Shown: positions 13,301 to 22,989 of the stretch, piece by piece
How positions within the stretch are numbered: the stretch's first letter is position 1
Layout: each line of letters begins with the position of its first letter
Assembly (NCBI GenBank): GCA_964304625.1
Contig: OZ199840.1
Span: 6,386,001-6,450,000, forward strand
Length of the DNA stretch: 64,000 nucleotides
Origin: Kudoa neothunni
Taxonomy: Eukaryota; Cnidaria
Direction: 5' to 3'
The notes under the pieces: model-generated
Told to the model about the DNA's origin: nothing
The model's input: only the letters and a program-made list of their open reading frames with translations
The model's database searches: none
Position numbers and translations under genes: made by a program

Positions 13301-14600
13301 TCGAAAATTATTCGGGCTTGTTGAATATTGTCAGAATAGAAACTTGCATATTCGATCCACAGTTGGCTTAGATTTCCCACAGTGTATTTACAGTTGATTG
13401 TTGCGATCGCTTGTTCGTAGGTGTCAACGACTTTATTAGGTTGATCCAAGTCTTGGAATAATTTGGCACGTTTCAACCATTCGTTGACATTGTGCGGGTT
13501 TTGACGAAGAAGAACACTACTCAATAGAATAGCTCGCCTATCGATGAGATATTCGAGTCTTTCAAGCCGAAGTTCAAGATCAAATTTCTCAGCTTCCATC
13601 TTTGAAGGTTTGATACGGGATTTGGCTTGCTCAAGTTGTTTCATATTTTCAACTTTAGTGGAAATAATAGTCTCTTCAAATTGAACGTATGTGTCGAAAA
13701 TCTGGCCAAAATCCTTCACAGTCATAACTTTGTTGATAGCTTCCTCAAAAATATCACGAGCACTTTCAAACATACCAATTTGGATGTAGTAATTAGCCAA
13801 CATGCACCAAAGTTGTCCATTACCATCAGTGAACTTTTCCAAAGTCGATCTGATTATTGTTGGGATCGACATATTGTTTAGTTGTTGAGGATGTTGGGTG
13901 ATCAGCTCGCATAATTGAAAAATGAATTGGAATCGAGTTTTTTGACGTTTCGATTGGAAGGTTTTATTGTCGATAATTTTAATAATGTGGTTGGCAACCT
14001 GGTCGTAGTTTTCACTTTTTAACAAAAAATCAACATAATCTTCAATATTTTCCGGATAGATTTTGATGTAACGTTGGTAGATGTGAGAGGTGGTTGATGG
14101 ACTGTCGATGAAATTTGCAAATCTAATGTACAGCGGCCATATCCGATAATGTTGTGTGATTGGTAAAGCTCGTAGAGATTCATCAAACGTTTCACGAGTC
14201 TTTTGAACCAACCTCTGATGAAACAAAAATTTACAATATTCTATCCAAATTCGAGGCATCTTATGCATGAACAAAAGAGCTTTTTCATGGGCCGCATTGG
14301 TTTCTGCGTATCCAGGATCAGATATCGACTTTGTCAGATTGTGTGTTCGTCTGAGACGTAGATAATTGTTCCATAATTTATAACTGTATGGCATTTGTTG
14401 CAGAGCTCGCTCAAATATCATATAAAGATCGTTAGGATTGATATTTTTTCGACTGGCCTTATACTCAATGTAACGGTTCCAACTAACCATACTGTAAGGG
14501 TGTCTCAGAACTTCCTCCTCAAATGGTAAATCATTTTCATCCTAAATCTATAATTAATCATGTTAGATCGATAAAATTTTACAATTATGAAAGAGTCCAT
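10317..14600 (-). CDS. SYF1: Pre-mRNA splicing factor SYF1 / XAB2
   Basis: SYF1 is a scaffold of the Prp19/NineTeen (intron-binding) complex of the spliceosome and acts in the nucleus; the animal orthologue XAB2 also serves transcription-coupled repair. Exons (minus): 14600-14583, 14541-13048, 13002-12889, 12830-12744, 12676-12387, 12346-12247, 10863-10747, 10699-10648, 10592-10514, 10467-10317; total 2502 nt, 833 aa against about 855 in human. The protein is a solenoid of half-a-TPR (HAT) repeats; conserved blocks include [10 protein letters not shown] at the N-terminus, [55 protein letters not shown] and [10 protein letters not shown]. It ends in an acidic [10 protein letters not shown] tail, as in XAB2. 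The ATG gives a short first exon (MDSFII) and has a 41-nt intron after it. Most introns are 41-60 nt; the 1383-nt intron (10864-12246) houses a TIR element. Identity is firm; the first exon and the weak donor GTCGGC after exon 2 are less sure. Confidence 0.95.
11164..11855. mobile_element. Non-autonomous TIR element in SYF1 intron
   Basis: Ends are ATAATGGATCGGTCGTACGT at 11164 and, reverse-complemented at 11855, ATAATGGACCGGTCGTATGT (18 of 20 matching). The 692-bp interior has no coding potential. Near the left end, GGTACGTACTGTATTGCGCA resembles the subterminal part of the element at 32.6 kb. The target duplication is not clear, so the superfamily is open. It lies wholly in the longest SYF1 intron. 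Confidence 0.65.
11954..11980. repeat. AT dinucleotide microsatellite
   Basis: Pure alternating AT run inside the large SYF1 intron. Confidence 0.9.
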
Positions 14601-14863
14601 GATTGCCGAAATAGGCCGATGATTTTTTTTTAATCTTAGTCCTCTTGTTTGTCTGCGATATTTAATTCTATAACTGTCCGTATGTAATATGGAATGATAG
14701 AATATAATTATTTAAAAGAATTTTGTCTAAAATAAATATAAAAATTCAATCTGTAGCTATGGCATCTAATATTTTGGTTATCGCGTGGAAATTTAACGCT
14801 AGTTTAACCTAACTATCATTTATCTACGTTTAGTTAATTATTTATTACCCAAGATGTAACATG

Positions 14864-14990
14864 TGGATTATAAGGATTGTAATCCACCAAACATAAATAC
14901 GCGATCGAGAGCAATGCGGAATGTCACCACCGCCCTTTAATGCAAATAACTCGGCTTCTAATCCTAGTTCGTACCTTGTGCTACACAAGA
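14864..14990 (+). repeat. tRNA-derived SINE, copy 2
   Basis: Same unit as 3275-3398: TAAGGATTGTAATC.ACCAA, then CGCG.TCGAGAG.AATGCGG, CCCTTTAATGCAAA, a decayed B-box (GGCTTCTAATC) and a CTTGTG tail. About 70 percent similar by eye. It lies just upstream of SYF1, in the gap before repeat R1 copy B. Confidence 0.55.
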
Positions 14991-15240
14991 ACAATGCCAT
15001 TGGGAGGACATTTAAATTTTATTTAGATAGTATTGAAATTAGATGTTAGTAAATTTTGGATTATGTTGAATTGAGTTAATCGGCAATTGGAACAATTTGT
15101 ATTTTATTTAGGATAAAAGTAACTCTATTACTATAGAATTCGCATAATGTTCCATAAATAATCATGGCGCATTTAATATGAAAAATTTGATATAGGCTAT
15201 TTATGCATAGATTTTCAATTTGAAAATATATTCAATAGGG

Positions 15241-15450
15241 TTGCCCTGATACCAACTTTAGATCAGTACTCGGTGCTCGCCAAAAGGTACCGATATTCAA
15301 AATCGATTCCAATAAAATTTCGTCTTTCAAAACCAGTATATAACGAAGAAATGTTTGTCAAATTACATTAAAATGTATCAAGATATCTTTAAATTGGCTC
15401 TTTAAAATTATTCTTATATTTTTATAAATCTTTACGCATTTCATCATTTA
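15241..15450 (+). repeat. Dispersed repeat R1, copy B (longer)
   Basis: Matches 1028-1180 and carries an extra internal segment of about 57 bp. Its match to copy A stops exactly at the TTTA/TTAA where a piggyBac element begins (TTAA at 15448-15451), so copy B was probably cut by that insertion. Confidence 0.7.
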
Positions 15451-15783
15451 ACCCCGCCTGCCCGAAGCGGGGCCACTTAGGGACCCCAAAATAACCATTT
15501 TGTTTATAATTTCAAACACGTTTCATTTTCGATTGTAAAATTTCCTGAATTCCTCTATAAAGATATAAGGCTTCTATTTAAATATTTTTATATATAATTT
15601 TGTTTAATTATAATAAATAGTTTTCGCTTTTAAAATGACGTCTTACATATTTTTTAAGAAATAATGCCAATCTCATCTCCTATTTTATTTTATTTCATAG
15701 CTACATTAACTTTTCATATTAATTGGAAATATCTTGTTGTATAGATATCAAGACTCCTCCTTCATCTTCTGAATTTTTTAAGA

Positions 15784-16160
15784 GAGTCAGGAAATTTCAA
15801 CACGATTTTAGAGACCTTTGAATTATTTATTACGGAGGATATTTTGGATATAGCATGTTTAAATTCATACATACTATGGAGTAAAAAATATCCCGGTTGG
15901 AAAACGAACAGTAGAAGTAAGCAGCAATACTTTTTGCGCAAACTTTCCATTCAGTTAGCAAAGAGGAATGTTCTTCAGCGCCAGAGTCATTGTAAAAATT
16001 TGCCACATTATATAAAATATGGCTTCGACGTATTTATTGATGAAAAGAATGATTCTTCGCCATCCGAAGTGAATTGTTTGCCACAGCCAAGTAGGAAACG
16101 ATGTGGTTTGTTTCCATTGTCGAAAGTTTGTGTGTGCACGGCACAGAAATCAAAGAAATA
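15784..16160 (+). pseudogene. piggyBac transposase C-terminal fragment
   Basis: Reads LDIACLNSYILWSKKYPGW, then RSKQQYFLRKLSIQLAKRNV and HYIKYGFDVF, close to the C-terminal third of the transposase at 57.9-58.8 kb (IAALNAYIIWIQQNSDW, RSKRQKFLRELAIELATPNV, HIKYGFQFF). One frameshift lies near the Cys-rich region. The Tigger insertion at TA 16159-16160 falls inside the zinc-binding segment. Confidence 0.8.
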
Positions 16161-18089
16161 CAGTCGAGATTGGATATTGCGTGATTCGGTATTGCGTAAT
16201 TTAAGATTTTCGATATGAAGATATTTACATTGGGACTTAATTTTAGAGTTATATCATTACTTTATTTATTAAATTAATTATATAGAATAAAAATAAAAAA
16301 ATATTTTTTCTACATGCCTCTGATTTAGTATTGCGTAAAACCTTTTTATTGCTTAACGTAAATTACCAACGTGACTCGATATTGCGTGATTTCATCTTCA
16401 ATATGCCCAGGGAACAGCCTTAAATTTCCGAGAAAATTAGAATAATACAATATTACAATTCAATAAAATCAATAAAGGGCACAAAGAAAATGACGGTTGA
16501 AAAGTTTAAACTTAATGGTATGATTATTTTTAATCGATAACAATTTATTTTTTAAAGAACATTCAACGCTTGACAGAATTCTTTCTCATGAAACCAAGCT
16601 GAAAAATTCAGATGTTGCAGGAAATAGGAAGAGACATTCGAATGGAAGATTTATTAACATAGACGAAGAAGTTTATCAATGGTTCATCAAAAAACGCACC
16701 AATGGTCACATTATTTCTGGTGACGTAATACTTGAAATGGCCACCATAATTGCCAGAAAGAATGAAGTTCAAAATTTTAAAGCAAGCAGGGGTTGGCTAG
16801 CGGGGTTTAAAAAAAGGTTTGGAATCATTTTCATGGTGAAGTTGCGAGCGCTAACGTCGCAATATTGATTCGTGGATCTATGAAAATAAAAATTTGATAA
16901 GCATATATAGCCCAACAAATATAATCAATATTGACGAAACTGGTTTGTTTTATGAGCAATTACAGAACAGTAGTTATTTATTAAAAGAAGAAAATGACAT
17001 TAAAGGTAAAAAGCTATCGAAAAAAAGAATAACGATCTTGGTATCGTGCTCTTTAAGCGGAGAAAAGTTGCCCTTAGTCGTAATTGGGAAATACCAAAAC
17101 CCCAGGTGCTTCAAGGGGGTAAAAAATTTACCTTATGAGTATAATTCCCAAAAAAATTCTTGGATGACATCTGCTATTTTTTTCAAGATACTGAAAAAAA
17201 TTAAATTTTAAAATGGAGTCAGAACAACGAAAAATACTACAAGTGTTTTACAGCCACTCGATCTCGGAGTGATTACTTGTCTTAAAAGTAGATATAAAAA
17301 AATATTGTGTAGCCATATGGCATTATGTGATGATTCGTTAAATAATAAATTTACATTACTTAATGCAATTTTGACACTCCAAGAAGCATGGAACAGTATT
17401 CCACCTGAAATTATTGTCAACTATTTTAAAAAGTCGGGCATATTTAGCGAAAGTAAAAGCTAATGCGAACTTCAAAAATTAATTCATTATCATAGGAGAT
17501 ACATAGACGGAAACAAATGATAAAATTTTCGAAGATGAACAGAGTATAAATATACAATAAAATTTTAATATTTTTATAGTCGAGGAGGAAACATGGGACA
17601 CCAACTTTGATGATGATGATAACTTACCTAATTGTGAAGATGATAACGGCGATGTCTTAATATCAACAGTGAATCCAATTCAGAATGAAATCGAATCTGA
17701 TGAGGAAGAACCAAAAGTTCCAATAAAAGATATAAAGCATGCCGTAAGTACATTAAGGAAGGTGTTTATTCAGGAAGATCCATCTGGACTCATCGATCTT
17801 CATCCGACAATGGATCGAATTTTAAAAATATCATCTCAAAGATGGCACCAAACTAAAATTACTTCATTTTTTCATAAAAATTAATAATTTTGTCTGGTTG
17901 AGTTAAATAAAATTCCTTATATTTATTTTATTTCACTAGCAATGATTTAAAGTAGGATAAACGCACAAAACAAGTTTAAATCAAATATTTTTACAAGTGC
18001 GCGTGTGCATGACTCGATATTGCGTAAAACCTTTTTATTGCGTAGTTTTTCCTTGGTCCCAAAAATTACGCAATATCGAATCTCGACTG
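16161..18089 (+). mobile_element. Tigger/pogo transposon, 1929 bp
   Basis: Terminal inverted repeats CAGTCGAGATTGGATATTGC (16161) and, reverse-complemented from 18089, CAGTCGAGATTCGATATTGC, differing at one base. It is flanked by TA on both sides (16159-16160, 18090-18091), the target of the Tc1/mariner/pogo superfamily. The motif ATATTGCGTAAAACCTTTTTATTGC recurs near both ends (in pieces). The internal transposase is broken, but both ends look complete. Confidence 0.9.
16560..17884 (+). pseudogene. Tigger/pogo transposase, broken
   Basis: In order: a CENP-B-type helix-turn-helix (EEVYQWFIKKRTNG, then FKASRGWLAGFKKRFGI), then the DDE_1 catalytic core with NIINIDETGLFYE (first Asp), LSKKRITILVSCSLSGEKLPLVVIG in pieces, and a C-terminal acidic tail ending ITSFFHKN at 17884. 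The middle is interrupted: the frame starting at 16894 ends at 17211 before the second catalytic Asp block (normally LLLDNC-like), and the next open piece starts near 17269 in another frame. The acidic tail (NFDDDDNLPNCEDDNG) follows at about 17600. Several breaks make it inactive. Confidence 0.8.
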
Positions 18090-18924
18090 TACTACGTTTT
18101 GTTCTAACTGTAATAATTTATTTTATCATCCAATTGTGCATTATTTAAAATTTTGTTTTTATAACTTTTTTGAAGTTTTTAACACCAACTAACAATTTAA
18201 GATCAAAATTAAGTATACTACTGCTGTCGATTCAATGTGGGTTAATTTTTCAATGAAATCCATACAAATTAAGAAGTTGTATTTCTTAGTTTGAATATTT
18301 TTATCCATTAATTAGAAGACTTCACTTAAAACAAAAAATTTTTGTTTTATTAAAAAAGTGTGAAATTGTATAAGTACCACGTAAATGAGAAGTAATATAG
18401 GATAAGAAATTTGGTATGGTTTAATCTCGATACAAAATAAATATTCGATTATATACACCAGATAAATTTCAATTAAATGCAGATATTTTGTGAAAATAAG
18501 ACTCAAATATTTCGAGATACATACGTCGGATTATGCCGATGATAAACGAGAAATACGCGCCAGCGGGAGGTGAGTCACTGATAACGTTTACATTGTTAAA
18601 TTTAATTTTCTCGTGTATTTTCACATTTTCGTTTGATCAGATTTATATATACGACCGACTGATTAAAATCCGATAAATTTGAATGGGAAAATACCCCGTT
18701 TCTTCTTGTTATGCGTTAGCGTGAAAAAGGCATCATTTTTATGCATCGAGAGAATTGATTTAATTTTAATTTACAGTTTTTTTAGTTTAAAAATTCCTAT
18801 TGATTTATTAAATTAAGGTTTTCGAAAATAAAAAATTGATATAGACCGATTTCTCTTGGGGTCCCTGAGTGATTCCACTTCGAACCGCATGTGATTTTTT
18901 TGCACTCCGTGCAGGGAGGGTTAA

Positions 18925-19140
18925 AAAAATAAAAAATCGTACCCAGCTGCTGTTGGACTTGTGTATGGTCACACAAAGAAAAAATAATTTTTTTTAATTT
19001 TTCAAAACTTTACAAAAAATTAAGTTAGATAAACATTAGATGATATGTGGAATATGGCCACTACCTAAAAATTATACGCTTGGTGCTTTTGTAGTCTAAT
19101 AGAGCCCACAATTCTATTCTATAATTTTATGTATAAAATT
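18925..19140. other. Intergenic gap
   Basis: Short AT-rich gap between two piggyBac remnants; nothing recognised. Confidence 0.4.
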
Positions 19141-20225
19141 ATAATAAAATGAAATTGAGAACATTAGCAAAATCTATCGAAGGAATAAAGAGAAAAGTGA
19201 GATATACTTGCCTGCAAGTTATACGATTATACACGAATCGTGCTTATTACAGAAATTTGTCTTCATGGAGGTCTTAATGAATATATATTCCACCGATTAT
19301 AATTCTGACTTTATTGATTCTGTCACTGATTTATCTGAATATGGTGACAATAACCTTATCTGGGCTGCAGAAGCTTTAAAAACCTCCAAAATATTAAATG
19401 AAAACTTTTTAAGTAAGGCCTCTGGCCTTATGAAAGTTTCAGCTCAGAGAATTTTTCATATAACGGATTTTGGCATATTTTTGGGTGGCAATTTTTATAT
19501 AAATGTTGCTTGTAATGACAATCTGTTTGACTTTCATTATTATAATCACTGTTGCAAAGAGCTCTCAGTTATTGAGAATGGTTCCTACTATGGTTAGAAC
19601 ACTTAGAGCTAATAAGAGGAATGTTCCCCGTATATTGTAGAAAAATAAAACAAAGGAGTCATTAGCACACTTTTTCTATTTAATGAAAAGAAATTTCTGA
19701 CCTCTTTAGTCCTCAAAATCATAAGGCTTTGTTAATTTTGGCCATTTCAATAGCTTACACAAATATATTGAACGATGAAAAAAAGAAGTCAGGTAGCATC
19801 AATTATAACAAAATTAAACGAGCTATTGATAATATTGGTCGGATTTTCACCTCCATAAATTTAAAAAGATATTCCATACGCGAGCCAGCAGTTATTTTTT
19901 ATAATATCGACATAAATCTCTTAAACGCATTTTGCTCATACAAAATCATATTAAATGATGGAAAAATCAAAAGAGCCTAATTTTTAGAGAATCTTGCTAG
20001 TACGTTCCGTTCCTTCAGCAGTTTCTTGGCGCTAAATTTGTAACTAAATCAAGAGCAAGAAATCCAAATAGCATCAATATTGTCCCAAAAAATCCCGTAA
20101 ACAATGTGCTGTAAGTCCAAGAAACAATGATCGTAAAATAATGCGTGTTGTACGGAAGAAACATTGCTACGAAGAACATTCCGAATGTGCTTGTTTTAAC
20201 AGTTCATTGGACACAAATAAATGTC
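19141..20225 (+). pseudogene. Decayed divergent piggyBac transposase
   Basis: Two open stretches (19208-19597, 19729-19980) and the following 240 bases match piggyBac landmarks in order: VACNDNLFDFH where VTVDNFFTS is expected; TLRANKRNVPRIL (compare TIRSNKRDIPKEF at 58.1 kb); REPAVIFYNIDINLLNAF (compare RRWPLKIFMEIIGIAALNAY); and a Cys-rich end at about 20100-20225 (SPRNNDRKIMRV, CYEEHSECACFNS). It is more diverged than the other copies and broken in several places. I found no clear termini. Confidence 0.55.
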
Positions 20226-20749
20226 TGGATTACATTATAATTTTCATATTTTTGCGGAATGAGATTTCTGTTTTGACATACATAATAAATTGTTAATTAA
20301 AGGCAGAGCATCGATTTTAATGTAGATCTGATAGAAATAATGATACGATCGTTTCCATAAACTCACAGATAATAAAAGAGGTCACAGAAAGAAAATGTTA
20401 ACTTACACATTGATATATGCATTTAAGTTGAATGTTGGAGATCTTTTTAGTCCATTTTGTTGATAACTATTTTGCTGTGTCGTAAAATTTTAATCTAATT
20501 AATTACATATGAGATAATTTATAACACATTATTTTAAATATTTTTGAAAGTTCTTCCTAAATAATATTTCTCGAAAATTTATTTAACAAGAATATATAGT
20601 CTTAATATTGTTCGGTTGATATCGGGAAATTTCGCCGACTCATAATTTTTTCGATAGAACTTTTTTATTTTTGAATGATGAAGTTTAAAAATTACTTAAA
20701 TTCATAATATTAAATAATAAATAGGGCCTAATAGACTTCAAAAGCACTA

Positions 20750-20835
20750 GGTGTATAGTCGATTTTGAGTCGCTCGGAAGGTTAATGATAATAACGCTTG
20801 TTCGAATCCCAATTCAGATCTTGTGTTACATTATT
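20750..20835 (+). repeat. tRNA-derived SINE, copy 3 (3' part)
   Basis: B-box GTTCGAATCCC at 20800-20810 followed by ATTCAGATCTTGTGTTACAT, matching 3364-3394. The 5' part is poorly conserved. A 946-bp TIR element is inserted just beyond its 3' end. Confidence 0.5.
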
Positions 20836-20844
20836 ATTCAACAA

Positions 20845-21379
20845 GGTTAAAGTTCAGTTCCTCCCCCCTTCGGCGTCCGCCGGTTACCCGCCATCGGTAC
20901 TAATCGGGTCATGTTTCATAACATATAAACCCAATAAAATCTAGTTTACTTTAATTAGACGTAATTAAACAAAATATATCGATTAAAAAAATATAATATG
21001 TATTATTTTAAATGTTAAAAAAAATGTGTCAATTTATGTGCATAACAATATAACATGATATAAGTTAATATAAGTTTTTATCATTAAATTTGGGAATTAT
21101 ATATAAACGAATATTTTGGATAGTACTATAGATATTATTGATTAATTATAGATTTTACAACATGTTCTTTCTAAAAAAATGTATAAACTAAAACAATATG
21201 TCGACTCATGATATTTGTATCTTAATATAATTTTAATAGTTTTTAAATGGATAAAAATCACATATCATGCCATTTCTTTTTTAATTGTATCCTAATGAGA
21301 CTATGTTAATGTAAAATAATCTCTTTTAACTTAATTTTCTGAAGATTTTGTTATTTTATACAAAAACATTAATTATTTG

Positions 21380-21414
<35 letters not shown>

Positions 21415-21790
21415 CATTCTAAAAAATAATAGGTTAACACTTACCACTAATTAAAATAAACTTAACAATGCCGTAATTTACTAAAGATATTTATTCATCG
21501 ACGATTGGAAAAAGACATAATTATATAGATTTTTACAATAAAACAAAATCTACAAAATATAAATATGTTAATTTGATCTCCTCAGGAACAAACCATTGAT
21601 GTTGGTAGCAAGTCAAGTTGCTGGAAAAAAATAATTAAATCTTCAGGATGATCCTTGAAGTAACATAAGTTTTCAAAATTTAGGTTATCTAAATTTTCGT
21701 AATTGAAGATTGCAGGAAGCATACTCCGGAAAATGTAAACAGCCGGAACCCCGATTAGTACCGATGGCGGGGAGGAACTGAACTTTAACC
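20845..21790. mobile_element. 946-bp TIR element with perfect 9-bp duplication
   Basis: Begins GGTTAAAGTTCAGTTCCTCC and ends with its exact inverse. Both arms also carry GCCATCGGTACTAATCGGG; the left arm has an extra 23-bp GC-rich insert between the two blocks. A perfect 9-bp direct repeat ATTCAACAA flanks it (20836-20844, 21791-21799). The GG start and 9-bp duplication point to a non-autonomous Mutator-like element, though its TIRs differ from those of the MULEs at 7.3 and 62.4 kb. The interior is AT-rich with no transposase. Confidence 0.8.
21383..21412. repeat. TA dinucleotide microsatellite
   Basis: Uninterrupted TA run inside the 946-bp TIR element. Confidence 0.9.
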
Positions 21791-22119
21791 ATTCAACAAA
21801 ATACAAGTTTATTTTATTTATCAAACAGATAGCACGAAGAATTTAATTACATTTTTAAGATTTATTGCTCTTCATCAGATCGCATAAAAATGGATTAAAA
21901 CCAAATAACTATGAAAAATTTTCGGTAAAATGTTCATGTAATAATTTTATAAACTATACTAAATTAAACTAAACTATGTGATGTAATCATTTATTTATAA
22001 AAATAATAAAAAGTTCGCTTGTTGCATAGAAAATAGAAATATTCGGTCATCCTCGATCAGTCCCAAACTCACGAGATGATAATTTTTTTTCTCTGTCCAA
22101 AATTATTCATGCTCTGTAG

Positions 22120-22645
22120 CAGGGGTCGGCAACCTTTTTGAGTGAAGGACCAAACAGACACCCTAACTCTAATGCGAGCCATATTTTTTGCTAATGTATT
22201 AAAATGTTAAGTTATGCTTAATTCAAATTTTAAATTTAAATATATAAATTAGAATTTATAAAAGTTATTTAATTATAAAAATACCTGGAATCAAAAGTGT
22301 TATATTCTGATAATTTGTAAGTGCAATGTAATCGACTCGTGCTTAACCTGAGGACGAACGATTTATTGGACTAGGTCAAATAGCATGAGATGAACTTATG
22401 TCTTTTTTTAAATATTTGATACTTTTATTGACATAATTTTAACGTTATTTCAGCGATCATATTAATTCCTGTTTTCTGATTTAATAAAAATGTATTGGAG
22501 GCGGCAAAAATGTTTACATCGACAACATATAAACATTTAAAAAAACGATCTCTATAACAACTTAAAAAGTATTTAGATATTCTAGATATTAAGAAAAATT
22601 TGTATGCCGGTCAATGCATGGAGGGCCGTAGGTTACCGACTCCTG
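22120..22645. mobile_element. hAT-type MITE, 526 bp
   Basis: Starts CAGGGGTCGGCAACCTTTTT and ends (reverse complement) CAGGAGTCGGTAACCTACGG, the form seen in many animal hAT MITEs. The 8-bp flanks CTCTGTAG (22112-22119) and ATCTATAG (22646-22653) match at 6 of 8. No coding potential. It lies 340 bp upstream of the first UPF2 exon I can see. Confidence 0.75.
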
Positions 22646-22989
22646 ATCTATAGTAATATATTTTTATGATATAAAAAATTAATGTTTATTATTATTTTTT
22701 ATAAAAATAAAAAGATGAGGAAATAGACAAAGTATTAGTCAAGCCGACTTATAAAAAATGTCACCTAATTTCTATCCCTTCACATTTTGAAGGAATAAAT
22801 TCAGAAATCTTCCAATTATTTTTAAGAATACAATGTACATTGTTGCATTGGTGAGGAAACGACTAAGACCATTGCTTGCGATTAATCCTTGCGCATGACC
22901 ATTATTCACCAATTTGGCTGCACCATTCAACAGATGGAAGAAAAAAATGCGGTACATCACCTCAAATGGTTTTTCTAAATTAGTTTTAG

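Larger units (their letters stand above)
15452..18920 (+). mobile_element. piggyBac element 1, internally deleted, hosting a Tigger
   Basis: Bounded by the piggyBac target TTAA (15448-15451 and 18921-18924). The left end reads CCCCGCCTGCCCGAAGCGGG then CCACTTAGGGACCCC; the right end, reverse-complemented, reads CCCTCCCTGCACGGAGTGC and further in CACTCAGGGACCCC. The coding remnant at 15784-16160 joins an N-terminal piece (ILETFELFITEDI, compare IFDAFELFMSDDI in element 4) directly to a C-terminal piece (IACLNSYILW, compare IAALNAYIIW), so the catalytic core is gone. The C-terminal Cys-rich domain is cut by the Tigger at 16161-18089 and continues after it (FCSNC at about 18098-18112). It is a non-autonomous deletion derivative. 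Confidence 0.8.

Noticed and set aside
16894-17211. Independent 105-codon gene
   Set aside because: It is the first catalytic-Asp segment of the Tigger transposase (NIDETGLFYE), within the TIR-bounded element.
19208-19980. Novel host gene of two exons
   Set aside because: Ordered piggyBac landmarks (TLRANKRNVPRIL, NIDINLLNAF, Cys-rich end) make it a decayed transposase.
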